This document shows, piece by piece, positions 1 through 6,732 of a stretch of DNA of 19,129 nt (its first letter is position 1; each line of letters begins with the position of its first letter). The notes under the pieces were generated by a model. The model saw only the letters and a program-made list of their open reading frames with translations. It ran no database searches and was not told the origin of the DNA. Made by a program: the position numbers and the translations under genes. The stretch is from an uncultured Streptococcus sp. (GTDB lineage Bacteria; Bacillota; Bacilli; Lactobacillales; Streptococcaceae). Location: positions 1 through 19,129 of the forward strand of contig NZ_CAJPNR010000041.1 of assembly GCF_905372115.1 (NCBI RefSeq), given 5' to 3'.

Positions 1-28
1 AAACATTATTTTTCTAATAATTATTCGG

Positions 29-45
29 ATTGTGAGATTCACAAT
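29..45. repeat. Short perfect inverted repeat (possible operator)
   Basis: ATTGTGA at 29-35 and TCACAAT at 39-45 form a perfect 7-bp inverted repeat with a 3-nt spacer. It could be a transcription factor operator or a small hairpin. It lies at the window edge with no intact gene next to it, so its target cannot be judged. The rest of 1-237 shows no open frame or RNA gene that I can support. Confidence 0.3.
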
Positions 46-281
46 ATTATAACCTTCTGTCTTCTTAGGTATCAGGGGAATAAAATTCAGAGTGGTATAA
101 GCTAAGGAATTTGATAACACAACTTAGGTCATTTTCAGTCTGAAGAATAAAGTAAGCGAACTATCCAACTTGTCTTTATTTTACATTGCAGTGAAATATA
201 ACTACTGAAGAATTGTAATAAAAAAGAGATTAATTTCATGTCTTTACCAGCTTTAGTCCGTTTGTCGGATGAATTGAATGA

Positions 282-458
282 AATGTCAACTTCCCTAAGG
301 TGCCTGGAAAATATTTGTCAGGTAATCTCTCTGTTTATGTGCGCTTTCGAGTAGGCTCTTATCGGATTATTGCAAAGGTTGATGATGAAGATTTTGTGAT
401 TCTGAATGTTCATGTAGGAAAGCGTTCAGAAGTCTATCGGTTTAAAGGGCAGGATTGA
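282..458 (+). pseudogene. RelE/ParE-family toxin remnant (C-terminal fragment)
   Basis: Reading the frame that ends at TGA 456-458 gives about 58 residues that look like the C-terminal half of a RelE/ParE toxin: a VRFRVGSYRII strand, an acidic turn (VDDED), then VILNVHVGKRSEVYRF, the typical last strand with its basic and Tyr residues. Intact toxins of this family are about 85-95 residues. Here the frame is closed upstream by TGA at 279-281, and the only in-frame start-like codon (GTG at 300) has no usable ribosome site, so the gene is broken. A second frame opening at ATG 238 begins MSLPALVRLSDELNEM, faintly like the start of a ribbon-helix-helix antitoxin, and stops at TAG 352-354. A deletion fusing antitoxin start to toxin end is possible but unproven. 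The toxin-family call is fairly secure; the antitoxin reading is weak. Confidence 0.6.
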
Positions 459-517
459 ACCTAAGTTCTTTTAAAAAATCGATCATCTTACTTTGCTCTT
501 TACTGTCCACCCTCCTC

Positions 518-549
518 AACCAAGTTCAGTTAATCTGTACTTGGTTTTT
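518..549 (+). terminator. Rho-independent terminator after the toxin remnant
   Basis: AACCAAGT at 518-525 pairs with ACTTGGTT at 539-546. After a single T-T mismatch, CAG 527-529 pairs with CTG 535-537. The stem runs into five Ts (545-549). It separates the decayed locus from the gnd operon. Confidence 0.8.
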
Positions 550-592
550 CTATCCATCCACCCTCACAATCCGTCACCGACTTAATACTTTC

Positions 593-617
593 TTTTAAGG
601 CTTAAAAATGATAAAAT
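593..617 (+). promoter_or_regulatory. Probable gnd promoter with overlapping palindrome
   Basis: An extended -10 (TGATAAAAT, 609-617) lies 28 nt before the gnd ATG. No good -35 is visible (TTTCTT near 590). Where the spacer would be, TTTTAAG (593-599) and CTTAAAA (601-607) form a perfect 7-bp inverted repeat around one G, well placed for a regulator to block polymerase. No regulator is identified. Confidence 0.45.
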
Positions 618-644
618 AAGACAAACAAACTATAGGAGAACATA

Positions 645-2069
645 ATGACTAAAGCAAATTTTGGTGTTGTTGGTATGGCTGTTATGGGCCGTAACCTTGC
701 CCTAAATATCGAATCTCGTGGTTATACAGTTGCCATCTATAACCGCTCAGCAAATAAGACAGAGGACGTCATTGCCTCTCATCCTGAGAAAAACTTTGTG
801 CCAAGCTATGATGTGGAGTCTTTTGTAAACTCTATCGAAAAGCCACGTCGGATTATGCTGATGGTTCAAGCTGGTCCTGGTACAGATGCGACTATTCAGG
901 CCTTGCTCCCTCACTTGGATAAGGGCGATATCCTGATTGATGGTGGGAATACTTTCTACAAAGATACCATTCGCCGCAATGAAGAGTTAGCTAACTCTGG
1001 TATCAATTTCATCGGTACAGGTGTTTCTGGCGGTGAAAAGGGCGCATTGGAAGGGCCGTCTATCATGCCGGGCGGTCAAAAAGAAGCTTATGAGTTGGTA
1101 GCAGATGTCTTGGAAGAAATCTCTGCCAAAGCTCCTGAAGACGGTGCACCATGTGTGACCTATATCGGTCCTGATGGCGCTGGTCACTATGTAAAAATGG
1201 TCCATAACGGGATTGAATATGGAGATATGCAGCTTATCGCTGAGAGTTATGACCTGATGCAGCACTTGCTGAGGCTTTCAGCTAGTGAAATGGCTGACAT
1301 CTTCACAGAGTGGAACAAAGGTGAACTGGACAGCTATCTGATTGAGATTACAGCGGATATCTTGACACGCAAGGACGATGAAGGTCAAGCTGGTCCAATC
1401 GTTGACTACATTCTGGATGCGGCTGGTAATAAAGGAACTGGTAAGTGGACCAGTCAATCTTCTCTGGATTTAGGTGTGCCACTGCCATTGATTACAGAAT
1501 CAGTCTTTGCGCGTTATATTTCGACCTACAAAGATGAGCGTGTGGCAGCCAGCAAGGTATTGCCAAAACCAGCTGCTTTCACCTTTGAAGGAGATAAGGC
1601 AGAGCTGATTGAAAAGATTCGCCAGGCTCTTTACTTCTCAAAAATCATGTCTTATGCTCAAGGTTTTGCTCAATTGCGTGTAGCTTCTAAGGAAAACAAC
1701 TGGAATCTGCCGTTTGGTGAGATTGCTTCTATCTGGCGTGCCGGCTGTATCATCCGTGCTCGTTTCTTGCAAAAGATTACAGATGCTTACAGCCGTGATG
1801 CTGACCTAGCCAACCTGCTTCTGGATGAGTACTTCATGGATATTACGGCTAAGTATCAGCAGGCAGTTCGTGATGTTGTCAGCTTGGCTGTGCAAGCAGG
1901 TGTACCAGTACCAACTTTCTCCAGTGCCATTGCTTACTTTGATAGCTACCGTGCGGAAAATCTGCCAGCTAATCTGATTCAGGCACAGCGTGATTACTTT
2001 GGTGCTCATACATACAACCGTAAAGACAAAGAAGGTACCTACCACTATTCTTGGTACGACGAAAAATAG
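645..2069 (+). CDS. gnd: 6-phosphogluconate dehydrogenase, decarboxylating
   Basis: Catalyses the oxidative decarboxylation of 6-phosphogluconate to ribulose 5-phosphate with reduction of NADP+, the last oxidative step of the pentose phosphate pathway, in the cytosol. At 474 aa it is full length for the family. An N-terminal Rossmann fold shows GxAxxG at residues 10-15. The substrate signatures DGGNTFYKDT and SGGEKGALEGPSIMPGG follow, then the catalytic Lys and Glu in VKMVHNGIE (K184, E191). The all-helical dimerisation domain fills the C-terminal half, with a typical basic/aromatic tail (AHTYNRKDKEGTYHYSWY). The start is ATG 645, with AGGAG at 634-638. ritR follows after 9 nt, so the two are almost certainly co-transcribed, as in Streptococcus pneumoniae. 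Highly confident. Confidence 0.97.
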   Translation: MTKANFGVVGMAVMGRNLALNIESRGYTVAIYNRSANKTEDVIASHPEKNFVPSYDVESFVNSIEKPRRIMLMVQAGPGTDATIQALLPHLDKGDILIDGGNTFYKDTIRRNEELANSGINFIGTGVSGGEKGALEGPSIMPGGQKEAYELVADVLEEISAKAPEDGAPCVTYIGPDGAGHYVKMVHNGIEYGDMQLIAESYDLMQHLLRLSASEMADIFTEWNKGELDSYLIEITADILTRKDDEGQAGPIVDYILDAAGNKGTGKWTSQSSLDLGVPLPLITESVFARYISTYKDERVAASKVLPKPAAFTFEGDKAELIEKIRQALYFSKIMSYAQGFAQLRVASKENNWNLPFGEIASIWRAGCIIRARFLQKITDAYSRDADLANLLLDEYFMDITAKYQQAVRDVVSLAVQAGVPVPTFSSAIAYFDSYRAENLPANLIQAQRDYFGAHTYNRKDKEGTYHYSWYDEK

Positions 2070-2078
2070 GATAGGCCT

Positions 2079-2768
2079 ATGGCAAAGCGAATTTTACTAG
2101 TAGAAAATGAAAAAAATCTTGCACGATTTGTAAGTTTGGAACTGCAAAAAGAAAGCTTTCTTGTAGATTTAGCTGAGACTGGTCAAGAGGGATTGTCTCT
2201 GGCTAAAGATGTGGATTATGACTTGCTCTTGCTCAACTATGATCTTCAAGATATGAATGCCAGCGATTTTGCTAAGCAGCTGAGCTTGATTAAGCCAGCT
2301 TCGGTTATTATCGTTTTGGCTAGTCGCGAGGAGATTGCGGAGCAGCAGGAGGCAATCCAGCATTTTGCCGTTTCTTACGTGGTCAAGCCTTTCATTATCA
2401 GTGATTTAGTGGAGCGCGTCTCCATCATTTTCCGCGGACGCGACTTTATCGACCAGCACTGCAGCCTCTTGAAAATTCCGACCTCTTACCGCAATCTGCG
2501 AGTGGATATTAAAAATCATACGGTTTACCGCGGTGAGGAAGTCATTGCGCTGACGCGGCGGGAGTACGATCTGCTGGTAACCCTGATGGGCAGCAATAAG
2601 GTCATGAGCCGTGAGCAACTGCTGGAGCGTGTCTGGAAGTACGAGAGTGCAACGGAGACTAACGTTGTAGATGTTTATATTCGTTATCTGCGCAGTAAAA
2701 TTGATGTGGAAGGGCAGCCAAGCTATATCAAAACCGTTCGCGGTGTTGGTTATGCCATGCAAGAATAG
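2079..2768 (+). CDS. ritR: Orphan response regulator RitR (iron transport/oxidative stress)
   Basis: An OmpR/PhoB-type regulator of 229 aa with a receiver domain (residues 1-118) and a C-terminal winged helix (about 135-229, with RREYDLL and YIRYLRSKI). The normal phosphoacceptor Asp is replaced by Asn: LLLLNYDLQD, with N53. The acidic pocket is also altered (E9-N10 instead of DD), while K103-P104 is kept. C128 sits in the linker helix (DQHCSL). N53 and C128 are the two hallmarks of pneumococcal RitR, a repressor of iron uptake that is not phosphorylated in the usual way and uses Cys128 oxidation to dimerise. No histidine kinase gene is next to it, fitting an orphan. It lies 9 nt after gnd, in the same synteny as pneumococcus. 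Family knowledge gives the function; the residues are seen directly. Confidence 0.93.
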   Translation: MAKRILLVENEKNLARFVSLELQKESFLVDLAETGQEGLSLAKDVDYDLLLLNYDLQDMNASDFAKQLSLIKPASVIIVLASREEIAEQQEAIQHFAVSYVVKPFIISDLVERVSIIFRGRDFIDQHCSLLKIPTSYRNLRVDIKNHTVYRGEEVIALTRREYDLLVTLMGSNKVMSREQLLERVWKYESATETNVVDVYIRYLRSKIDVEGQPSYIKTVRGVGYAMQE

Positions 2769-2778
2769 AAAATTAAAG

Positions 2779-2811
2779 ACTCTGTTCTCCTTAGGAGACG
2801 GAGTTTTTTTT
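2779..2811 (+). terminator. Strong rho-independent terminator of gnd-ritR
   Basis: ACTCTGTTCTCC at 2779-2790 pairs with GGAGACGGAGT at 2794-2804, with one bulged T and one G-U pair, around a TTA loop. An unbroken run of eight Ts (2804-2811) follows. From here to the next promoter at 2963 I see no gene. Confidence 0.92.
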
Positions 2812-2962
2812 GCGCTTGTTACAGTATTGATAGGAGAAATAATGCGGACTTTCTGGATATTCTGTGCAATCGTTTTCGTTGAAATATAGCAAAAATGTAA
2901 CTCTTGAAGAGAAAATACAGTATTTTAGGTGCAAAAAAAGAGAAAAAAATTTTATAAAAGCC

Positions 2963-2990
2963 TTTACAAAATAAAAAATCGTGCTATAAT
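2963..2990 (+). promoter_or_regulatory. malT promoter
   Basis: TTTACA (2963-2968) and a perfect TATAAT (2985-2990) are separated by 16 bp, and the -10 is extended (TGC just before it). Transcription should begin near 2996-2998, directly upstream of the cre site, so bound repressor would block promoter clearance. Confidence 0.85.
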
Positions 2991-3002
2991 AGATGTATCG
3001 AT

Positions 3003-3017
3003 ATGCAAACGATTTCA
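3003..3017 (+). promoter_or_regulatory. CcpA catabolite-responsive element (cre)
   Basis: ATGCAAACGATTTCA matches the Gram-positive cre consensus WTGNAANCGNWNNCW at every constrained position. It lies just downstream of the predicted transcription start of malT, a classic position for catabolite repression by CcpA-HPr(Ser-P). Confidence 0.82.
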
Positions 3018-3024
3018 TAATAAA

Positions 3025-3038
3025 GCGAACTTGTTTGC
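3025..3038. promoter_or_regulatory. Second LacI/MalR-like operator candidate
   Basis: GCGAAC (3025-3030), TT, then GTTTGC (3033-3038) form an inverted repeat with one mismatch. Such GCRAAC/GTTYGC half sites are typical of LacI-family operators, including the maltose repressor MalR of streptococci. It lies 22 nt from the cre site, between the transcription start and the ribosome site. Assignment to MalR is inference. Confidence 0.45.
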
Positions 3039-3059
3039 AAAAAATATAAGGAGGTCTGA

Positions 3060-5255
3060 ATGATGAAAGATTCATTCAAGAACATTTTTAGCTTTGAATT
3101 TTGGCAAAAATTCGGTAAAGCTTTGATGGTGGTCGTTGCTGTTATGCCGGCAGCAGGACTGATGATTAGTATCGGTAAGTCTATCCCGATGATTAATCCA
3201 AATCTAGGTGTTTTAGTCACTACCGGTGGTGTTTTAGAGCAGATTGGTTGGGGGGTTATTGGTAACCTGCATATCCTCTTTGCTTTGGCTATCGGTGGAA
3301 GCTGGGCAAAAGAACGCGCAGGCGGTGCCTTCGCAGCAGGTCTGTCCTTTATCCTGATTAACCGTATCACTGGTGTTATGTTTGGTGTTACCAGCGATAT
3401 GCTCTCAGATAAGGCTGCTGTAGTTAAAACAATGTTTGGTGCATCTATTAAGGTTTCTGATTATTTCATCAGTGTTCTGGAGTCACCAGCTCTGAACATG
3501 GGTGTCTTTGTCGGAATTATCGCTGGTTTTGTTGGAGCGACAGCTTATAACAAATACTATAATTTCCGTAAATTGCCAGATGCCTTGTCATTCTTCAATG
3601 GTAAGCGTTTTGTACCTTTCGTTGTCATCTTGCGCTCAGTAATCGTAGCAATTGTTTTGTCATTTGTATGGCCAGTTGTTCAATCAGGTATCAACAGCTT
3701 TGGTATTTGGATTGCTAATTCACAAGATACTGCACCAGTTTTGGCACCATTCATCTATGGTACTTTGGAACGTCTCTTGCTTCCATTTGGTTTGCACCAC
3801 ATGTTGACCATTCCAATGAACTACACAGAACTAGGTGGTGTTTATCACGTTATTACTGGTTCTGGTGCGGGAACAACTGTAGCTGGTCAAGATCCACTGT
3901 GGTTGGCTTGGGTAACTGACTTGGTTGGTACTAAATCAGCTGATCCTTCTACTTACCAGCACTTGCTTGATACAGTTCATCCAGCTCGTTTCAAAGTTGG
4001 TCAGATGATTGGTTCATTTGGTATCCTTATGGGGGTAGCAGCAGCTATCTACCGCAATGTGGATGCTGACAAGAAGCACAAATACAAAGGTATGATGATT
4101 GCGACTGCTTTGGCAACTTTCTTGACAGGGGTTACTGAACCAATCGAGTACATGTTCATGTTCGTTGCAACACCGCTGTATATCATTTATGCATTTGTAC
4201 AAGGTGCTGCGTTTGCAATGGCTGACATCGTTAACCTTCGTGTGCACTCATTCGGTTCTATCGAATTCTTGACCCGTACTCCTATGGCCATCAATGCTGG
4301 CTTAGGAATGGATATCATCAACTTCATCTGGGTAACGATCCTATTTGGTGTTGTGATGTACCTCATTTCTAACTTCATGATCAAGAAGTTCAACTATGCA
4401 ACTCCAGGACGTAACGGTAACTATGAAACAGCAGACGGTTCAGATGAAGCTTCTTCATCAGAGTCAACTGGTGGTAAAGTTGCTGCTGAAGCATCTCAAG
4501 CAGTAAATGTTATCAACCTTCTGGGTGGTCGCGCTAACATCGTAGATGTAGATGCATGTATGACTCGTCTGCGTGTGACTGTCAAAGATGCTGAAAAAGT
4601 TGGAACAGAAGAACAGTGGAAAGCAGAAGGCGCTATGGGCTTGGTTATGAAGGGCCAAGGTGTTCAAGCTATCTACGGACCAAAAGCTGACGTTCTTAAA
4701 TCGGATATTCAAGACTTGTTGGATTCTGGTGAAGTGATTCCTGAAACACTTCCTAGCCAAAAAGCAGAATCAGCAGCTGCCGAAGTTACTTACAAAGGTG
4801 TGACTGAGGAAGTTGAAACTGTTGCGGACGGTCAAGTCATTGACTTGGCAGATGTTAAAGATCCAGTCTTCTCACAAAAAATGATGGGTGATGGATTTGC
4901 AGTTGAGCCAGAAAATGGTAAGATTTATTCACCAGTTGCTGGTACAGTAACTAGCGTCTTCCCTAGCAAGCATGCTATCGGTCTTGTGACAGATAACGGC
5001 CTAGAAGTTTTAGTACATATTGGTTTGGAAACTGTTAGCCTTGAAGGTAAACCATTCGAGGTTCATGTTTCAGAGGGTCAAAAAGTTGCAGCTGGAGATC
5101 TTCTTGTAACGGCTGACTTGGAAGCAATCAAAGAAGCAGGACGTGAAACTTCAACAATCGTAGTCTTCACCAATGCAGCAGCCATCAAGTCTGTAACTGT
5201 AGAAAAACTTGGTCAAGCATCTTCTAAGACAGTTGTTGCGAAGGTTGAATTGTAA
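3060..5255 (+). CDS. malT: PTS maltose/glucose transporter, fused EIICBA
   Basis: A 731-aa glucose-family phosphotransferase permease that imports and phosphorylates its sugar at the membrane. Order of domains: EIIC membrane channel (about 1-440, many hydrophobic segments, with the GVTEPIEYMFMF sugar-site motif), a Ser/Glu-rich linker (about 458-475), EIIB (about 480-555, phosphorylated cysteine C500 in VDACMTRLR), and EIIA (about 590-731, H638 in SKHAIGL and phospho-His H653 in VLVHIGLE). All three active residues are present. Homologues are called PtsG or MalT; in Streptococcus mutans this type is the main maltose PTS. The gene next door looks like MapP, which favours maltose. AAGGAGG at 3048-3054 would serve ATG 3060 (5-nt gap) or ATG 3063 (8-nt gap); the second may be the real start. 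Expression is under a cre-bearing promoter. Confidence 0.93.
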   Translation: MMKDSFKNIFSFEFWQKFGKALMVVVAVMPAAGLMISIGKSIPMINPNLGVLVTTGGVLEQIGWGVIGNLHILFALAIGGSWAKERAGGAFAAGLSFILINRITGVMFGVTSDMLSDKAAVVKTMFGASIKVSDYFISVLESPALNMGVFVGIIAGFVGATAYNKYYNFRKLPDALSFFNGKRFVPFVVILRSVIVAIVLSFVWPVVQSGINSFGIWIANSQDTAPVLAPFIYGTLERLLLPFGLHHMLTIPMNYTELGGVYHVITGSGAGTTVAGQDPLWLAWVTDLVGTKSADPSTYQHLLDTVHPARFKVGQMIGSFGILMGVAAAIYRNVDADKKHKYKGMMIATALATFLTGVTEPIEYMFMFVATPLYIIYAFVQGAAFAMADIVNLRVHSFGSIEFLTRTPMAINAGLGMDIINFIWVTILFGVVMYLISNFMIKKFNYATPGRNGNYETADGSDEASSSESTGGKVAAEASQAVNVINLLGGRANIVDVDACMTRLRVTVKDAEKVGTEEQWKAEGAMGLVMKGQGVQAIYGPKADVLKSDIQDLLDSGEVIPETLPSQKAESAAAEVTYKGVTEEVETVADGQVIDLADVKDPVFSQKMMGDGFAVEPENGKIYSPVAGTVTSVFPSKHAIGLVTDNGLEVLVHIGLETVSLEGKPFEVHVSEGQKVAAGDLLVTADLEAIKEAGRETSTIVVFTNAAAIKSVTVEKLGQASSKTVVAKVEL

Positions 5256-5272
5256 TATAGAAAAGAGAAATC

Positions 5273-6088
5273 ATGGCAAAATTCCTGACATTAAATACTC
5301 ATAGTTGGATGGAAGAAGAGCAAGAAACCAAGCTTAATCAGTTGGTAGAGAGCATTCTTCAAGAAAAATATGATGTCATTTGCCTGCAGGAAGTCAATCA
5401 ATTAACGGAGTCTGAACAGGTTGTTCAGGCTCCTTTCTATCAGGCGGTTGAAGGAGCGATTGCGATTCATCAAGACAACTTTGCTCTATGTCTGGTAGAA
5501 AAGTTGGCTGAGGCAGGACTGGACTATCATTGGTCCTGGGCCTATAATCATATTGGATTTGATATTTACAACGAAGGAGTGGCAATCCTATCTAGAAATC
5601 CTATGACTCCTAGAGAAGTTCTGGTATCAGAGGCTAATGATCCTAGGGATTACCATACCCGCAAGGTCTTGCTAGCTGAGACTGAGGTAGAAGGTCAATT
5701 GCTGACAATTGCCTCCTGCCATCTGTCTTGGTGGGACAAAGGCTTTCAGGGGGAATGGCCTAAGCTTGAAGCAGAGCTGCTAAAAGCAGAAACTCCTCTG
5801 GTCCTCATGGGTGATTTCAACAATCCGGTCGGTCAGCAAGGCTACCAGACCATCTTAGCTAGTCCGCTGAAGCTGCAGGATAGTCATACCGTTGCAAAAG
5901 AAGCTAGCGGAGAGGCGACAGTAGAAGGGACTATCGCAGGCTGGGATGATAATAAACATGCTCTGAAGATTGATTATGTTTTCACTAGTCAAGGGATGGA
6001 CGTTGAGCGCTCCGCTGTCGTTTTTGACGGAAAAGAAACACCTGTTGTCAGTGACCACTTTGGTTTAGAAGTGCAAGTGACTTTATAA
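5273..6088 (+). CDS. mapP: Probable maltose 6'-phosphate phosphatase (EEP superfamily)
   Basis: A 271-aa soluble protein of the endonuclease/exonuclease/phosphatase fold. The metal and catalytic residues are in place: N8 (LNTH), E40 (CLQEVNQ), D181 and N183 (MGDFNNP), and D261-H262 (VSDHF) at the C-terminus, plus a HLSWW motif in the middle. Automatic pipelines tend to call it only an EEP-family hydrolase. In Enterococcus faecalis an EEP protein encoded beside the maltose PTS transporter MalT is MapP, which removes phosphate from maltose 6'-phosphate so that maltose phosphorylase can use it. The gene here begins 17 nt after malT, follows it without a terminator, and is closed by its own terminator, so I infer the same role. 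A nuclease or another sugar-phosphate phosphatase is the alternative. Confidence 0.75.
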   Translation: MAKFLTLNTHSWMEEEQETKLNQLVESILQEKYDVICLQEVNQLTESEQVVQAPFYQAVEGAIAIHQDNFALCLVEKLAEAGLDYHWSWAYNHIGFDIYNEGVAILSRNPMTPREVLVSEANDPRDYHTRKVLLAETEVEGQLLTIASCHLSWWDKGFQGEWPKLEAELLKAETPLVLMGDFNNPVGQQGYQTILASPLKLQDSHTVAKEASGEATVEGTIAGWDDNKHALKIDYVFTSQGMDVERSAVVFDGKETPVVSDHFGLEVQVTL

Positions 6089-6092
6089 TAGT

Positions 6093-6145
6093 AAAAAGAT
6101 GAGGCAAGACTGTGAAAGCGGCAGATTTGCCTCGCTTTTTCTTTT
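6093..6145 (+). terminator. Terminator of malT-mapP
   Basis: GAGGCAA (6101-6107) pairs with TTGCCTC (6127-6133). Flanking A-rich 6093-6098 and T-rich 6136-6146 extend the stem, with one mismatch, and supply the U tract. Because of the A run it may also work in the other direction. Confidence 0.82.
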
Positions 6146-6171
6146 TGATAAACACATGTTTAATGTAAAAT
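6145..6171. repeat. Repeated operator/promoter-like motif, copy 1
   Basis: TTGATA (6145-6150), then an AAAC-N4-GTTT palindrome (6150-6161), then ATGTAAAAT (6163-6171). A near-identical copy lies at 10874-10902. It could be a -35/-10 pair with a 15-bp spacer around an operator, upstream of nrdR. The role is unknown. Confidence 0.4.
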
Positions 6172-6202
6172 GGTGAAATGTTGCACCCCAAACGGCTGTC
6201 TT

Positions 6203-6229
6203 TTGTTATTCTTGAAAACGTGTTATAAT
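6203..6229 (+). promoter_or_regulatory. nrdR operon promoter
   Basis: A perfect extended -10, TGTTATAAT (6221-6229), is preceded by only a weak -35 (TTGTTA at 6203-6208, 15-bp spacer). A good ribosome site AGGAGG (6246-6251) and the nrdR ATG follow. Confidence 0.65.
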
Positions 6230-6258
6230 GAAGTATTAGGATTTTAGGAGGAAATGGT

Positions 6259-6732
6259 ATGCGTTGTCCGAAATGTGGTGGGAATAAATCAAGTGTAGTT
6301 GATAGCAGACAGGCAGAAGATGGAAATACGATCCGCCGCCGCCGTGAGTGTGAGGAATGTCAGCACCGCTTCACGACCTACGAGCGCGTCGAAGAGAGAA
6401 CCCTAGTAGTTGTCAAAAAGGACGGGACACGCGAGCAATTTTCTCGGGATAAGATTTTTAACGGTATTATTCGCTCGGCGCAAAAGCGGCCGGTATCTAG
6501 TGATGAAATAGAGGAGATTGTCAACCGAATCGAGCAAAAAGTCCGCAGTCAGAGCGACAATGAAATCAATAGTGAGTATATTGGATCCTTAGTCATGGAT
6601 GAACTGGCCGAGCTGGATGAAATCACCTACGTTCGTTTCGCCAGTGTTTATCGGAGTTTCAAGGATGTGGGAGAGCTAGAAAGCCTGCTCAAGCAGATTA
6701 CCAAGGGGTCCAAGAAGAAAAAGGACAAATAA
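6259..6732 (+). CDS. nrdR: Transcriptional repressor NrdR
   Basis: A zinc-ribbon and ATP-cone repressor of ribonucleotide reductase genes. It senses ATP/dATP and binds NrdR boxes upstream of nrd operons. At 157 aa it is the usual length. The zinc ribbon is formed by C3, C6, C31 and C34 (MRCPKCGG and RECEECQHRFTTYE), with the basic RRRRE stretch between the pairs. An ATP-cone follows (about 49-139, starting VVKKDGTREQFSRDKI). The C-terminus is a Lys-rich tail. It is first in a run with dnaB and dnaI, joined without a gap; this nrdR-dnaB-dnaI order is known across Lactobacillales and links dNTP control with replication initiation. No clear NrdR box is visible before it, so its target genes are elsewhere. 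Confidence 0.97.
   Translation: MRCPKCGGNKSSVVDSRQAEDGNTIRRRRECEECQHRFTTYERVEERTLVVVKKDGTREQFSRDKIFNGIIRSAQKRPVSSDEIEEIVNRIEQKVRSQSDNEINSEYIGSLVMDELAELDEITYVRFASVYRSFKDVGELESLLKQITKGSKKKKDK

Noticed and set aside
29..45. Rex operator (TTGTGA...TCACAA)
   Set aside because: The half sites look right but the spacer is 3 nt, whereas Rex sites have about 6; also no adjacent target gene is visible.
593..607. CiaR-binding site before gnd
   Set aside because: CiaR sites are direct repeats of TTTAAG with a 5-nt spacer; here the arms are inverted with a 1-nt spacer.
3025..3040. A second full cre site
   Set aside because: The central CG of the cre consensus is replaced by TT, so I list it only as a LacI/MalR-type candidate.
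6212..6225. A cre-like sequence TTGAAAACGTGTTA in the nrdR promoter
   Set aside because: It breaks the consensus at two constrained positions, including the conserved C near the end, unlike the perfect site before malT.
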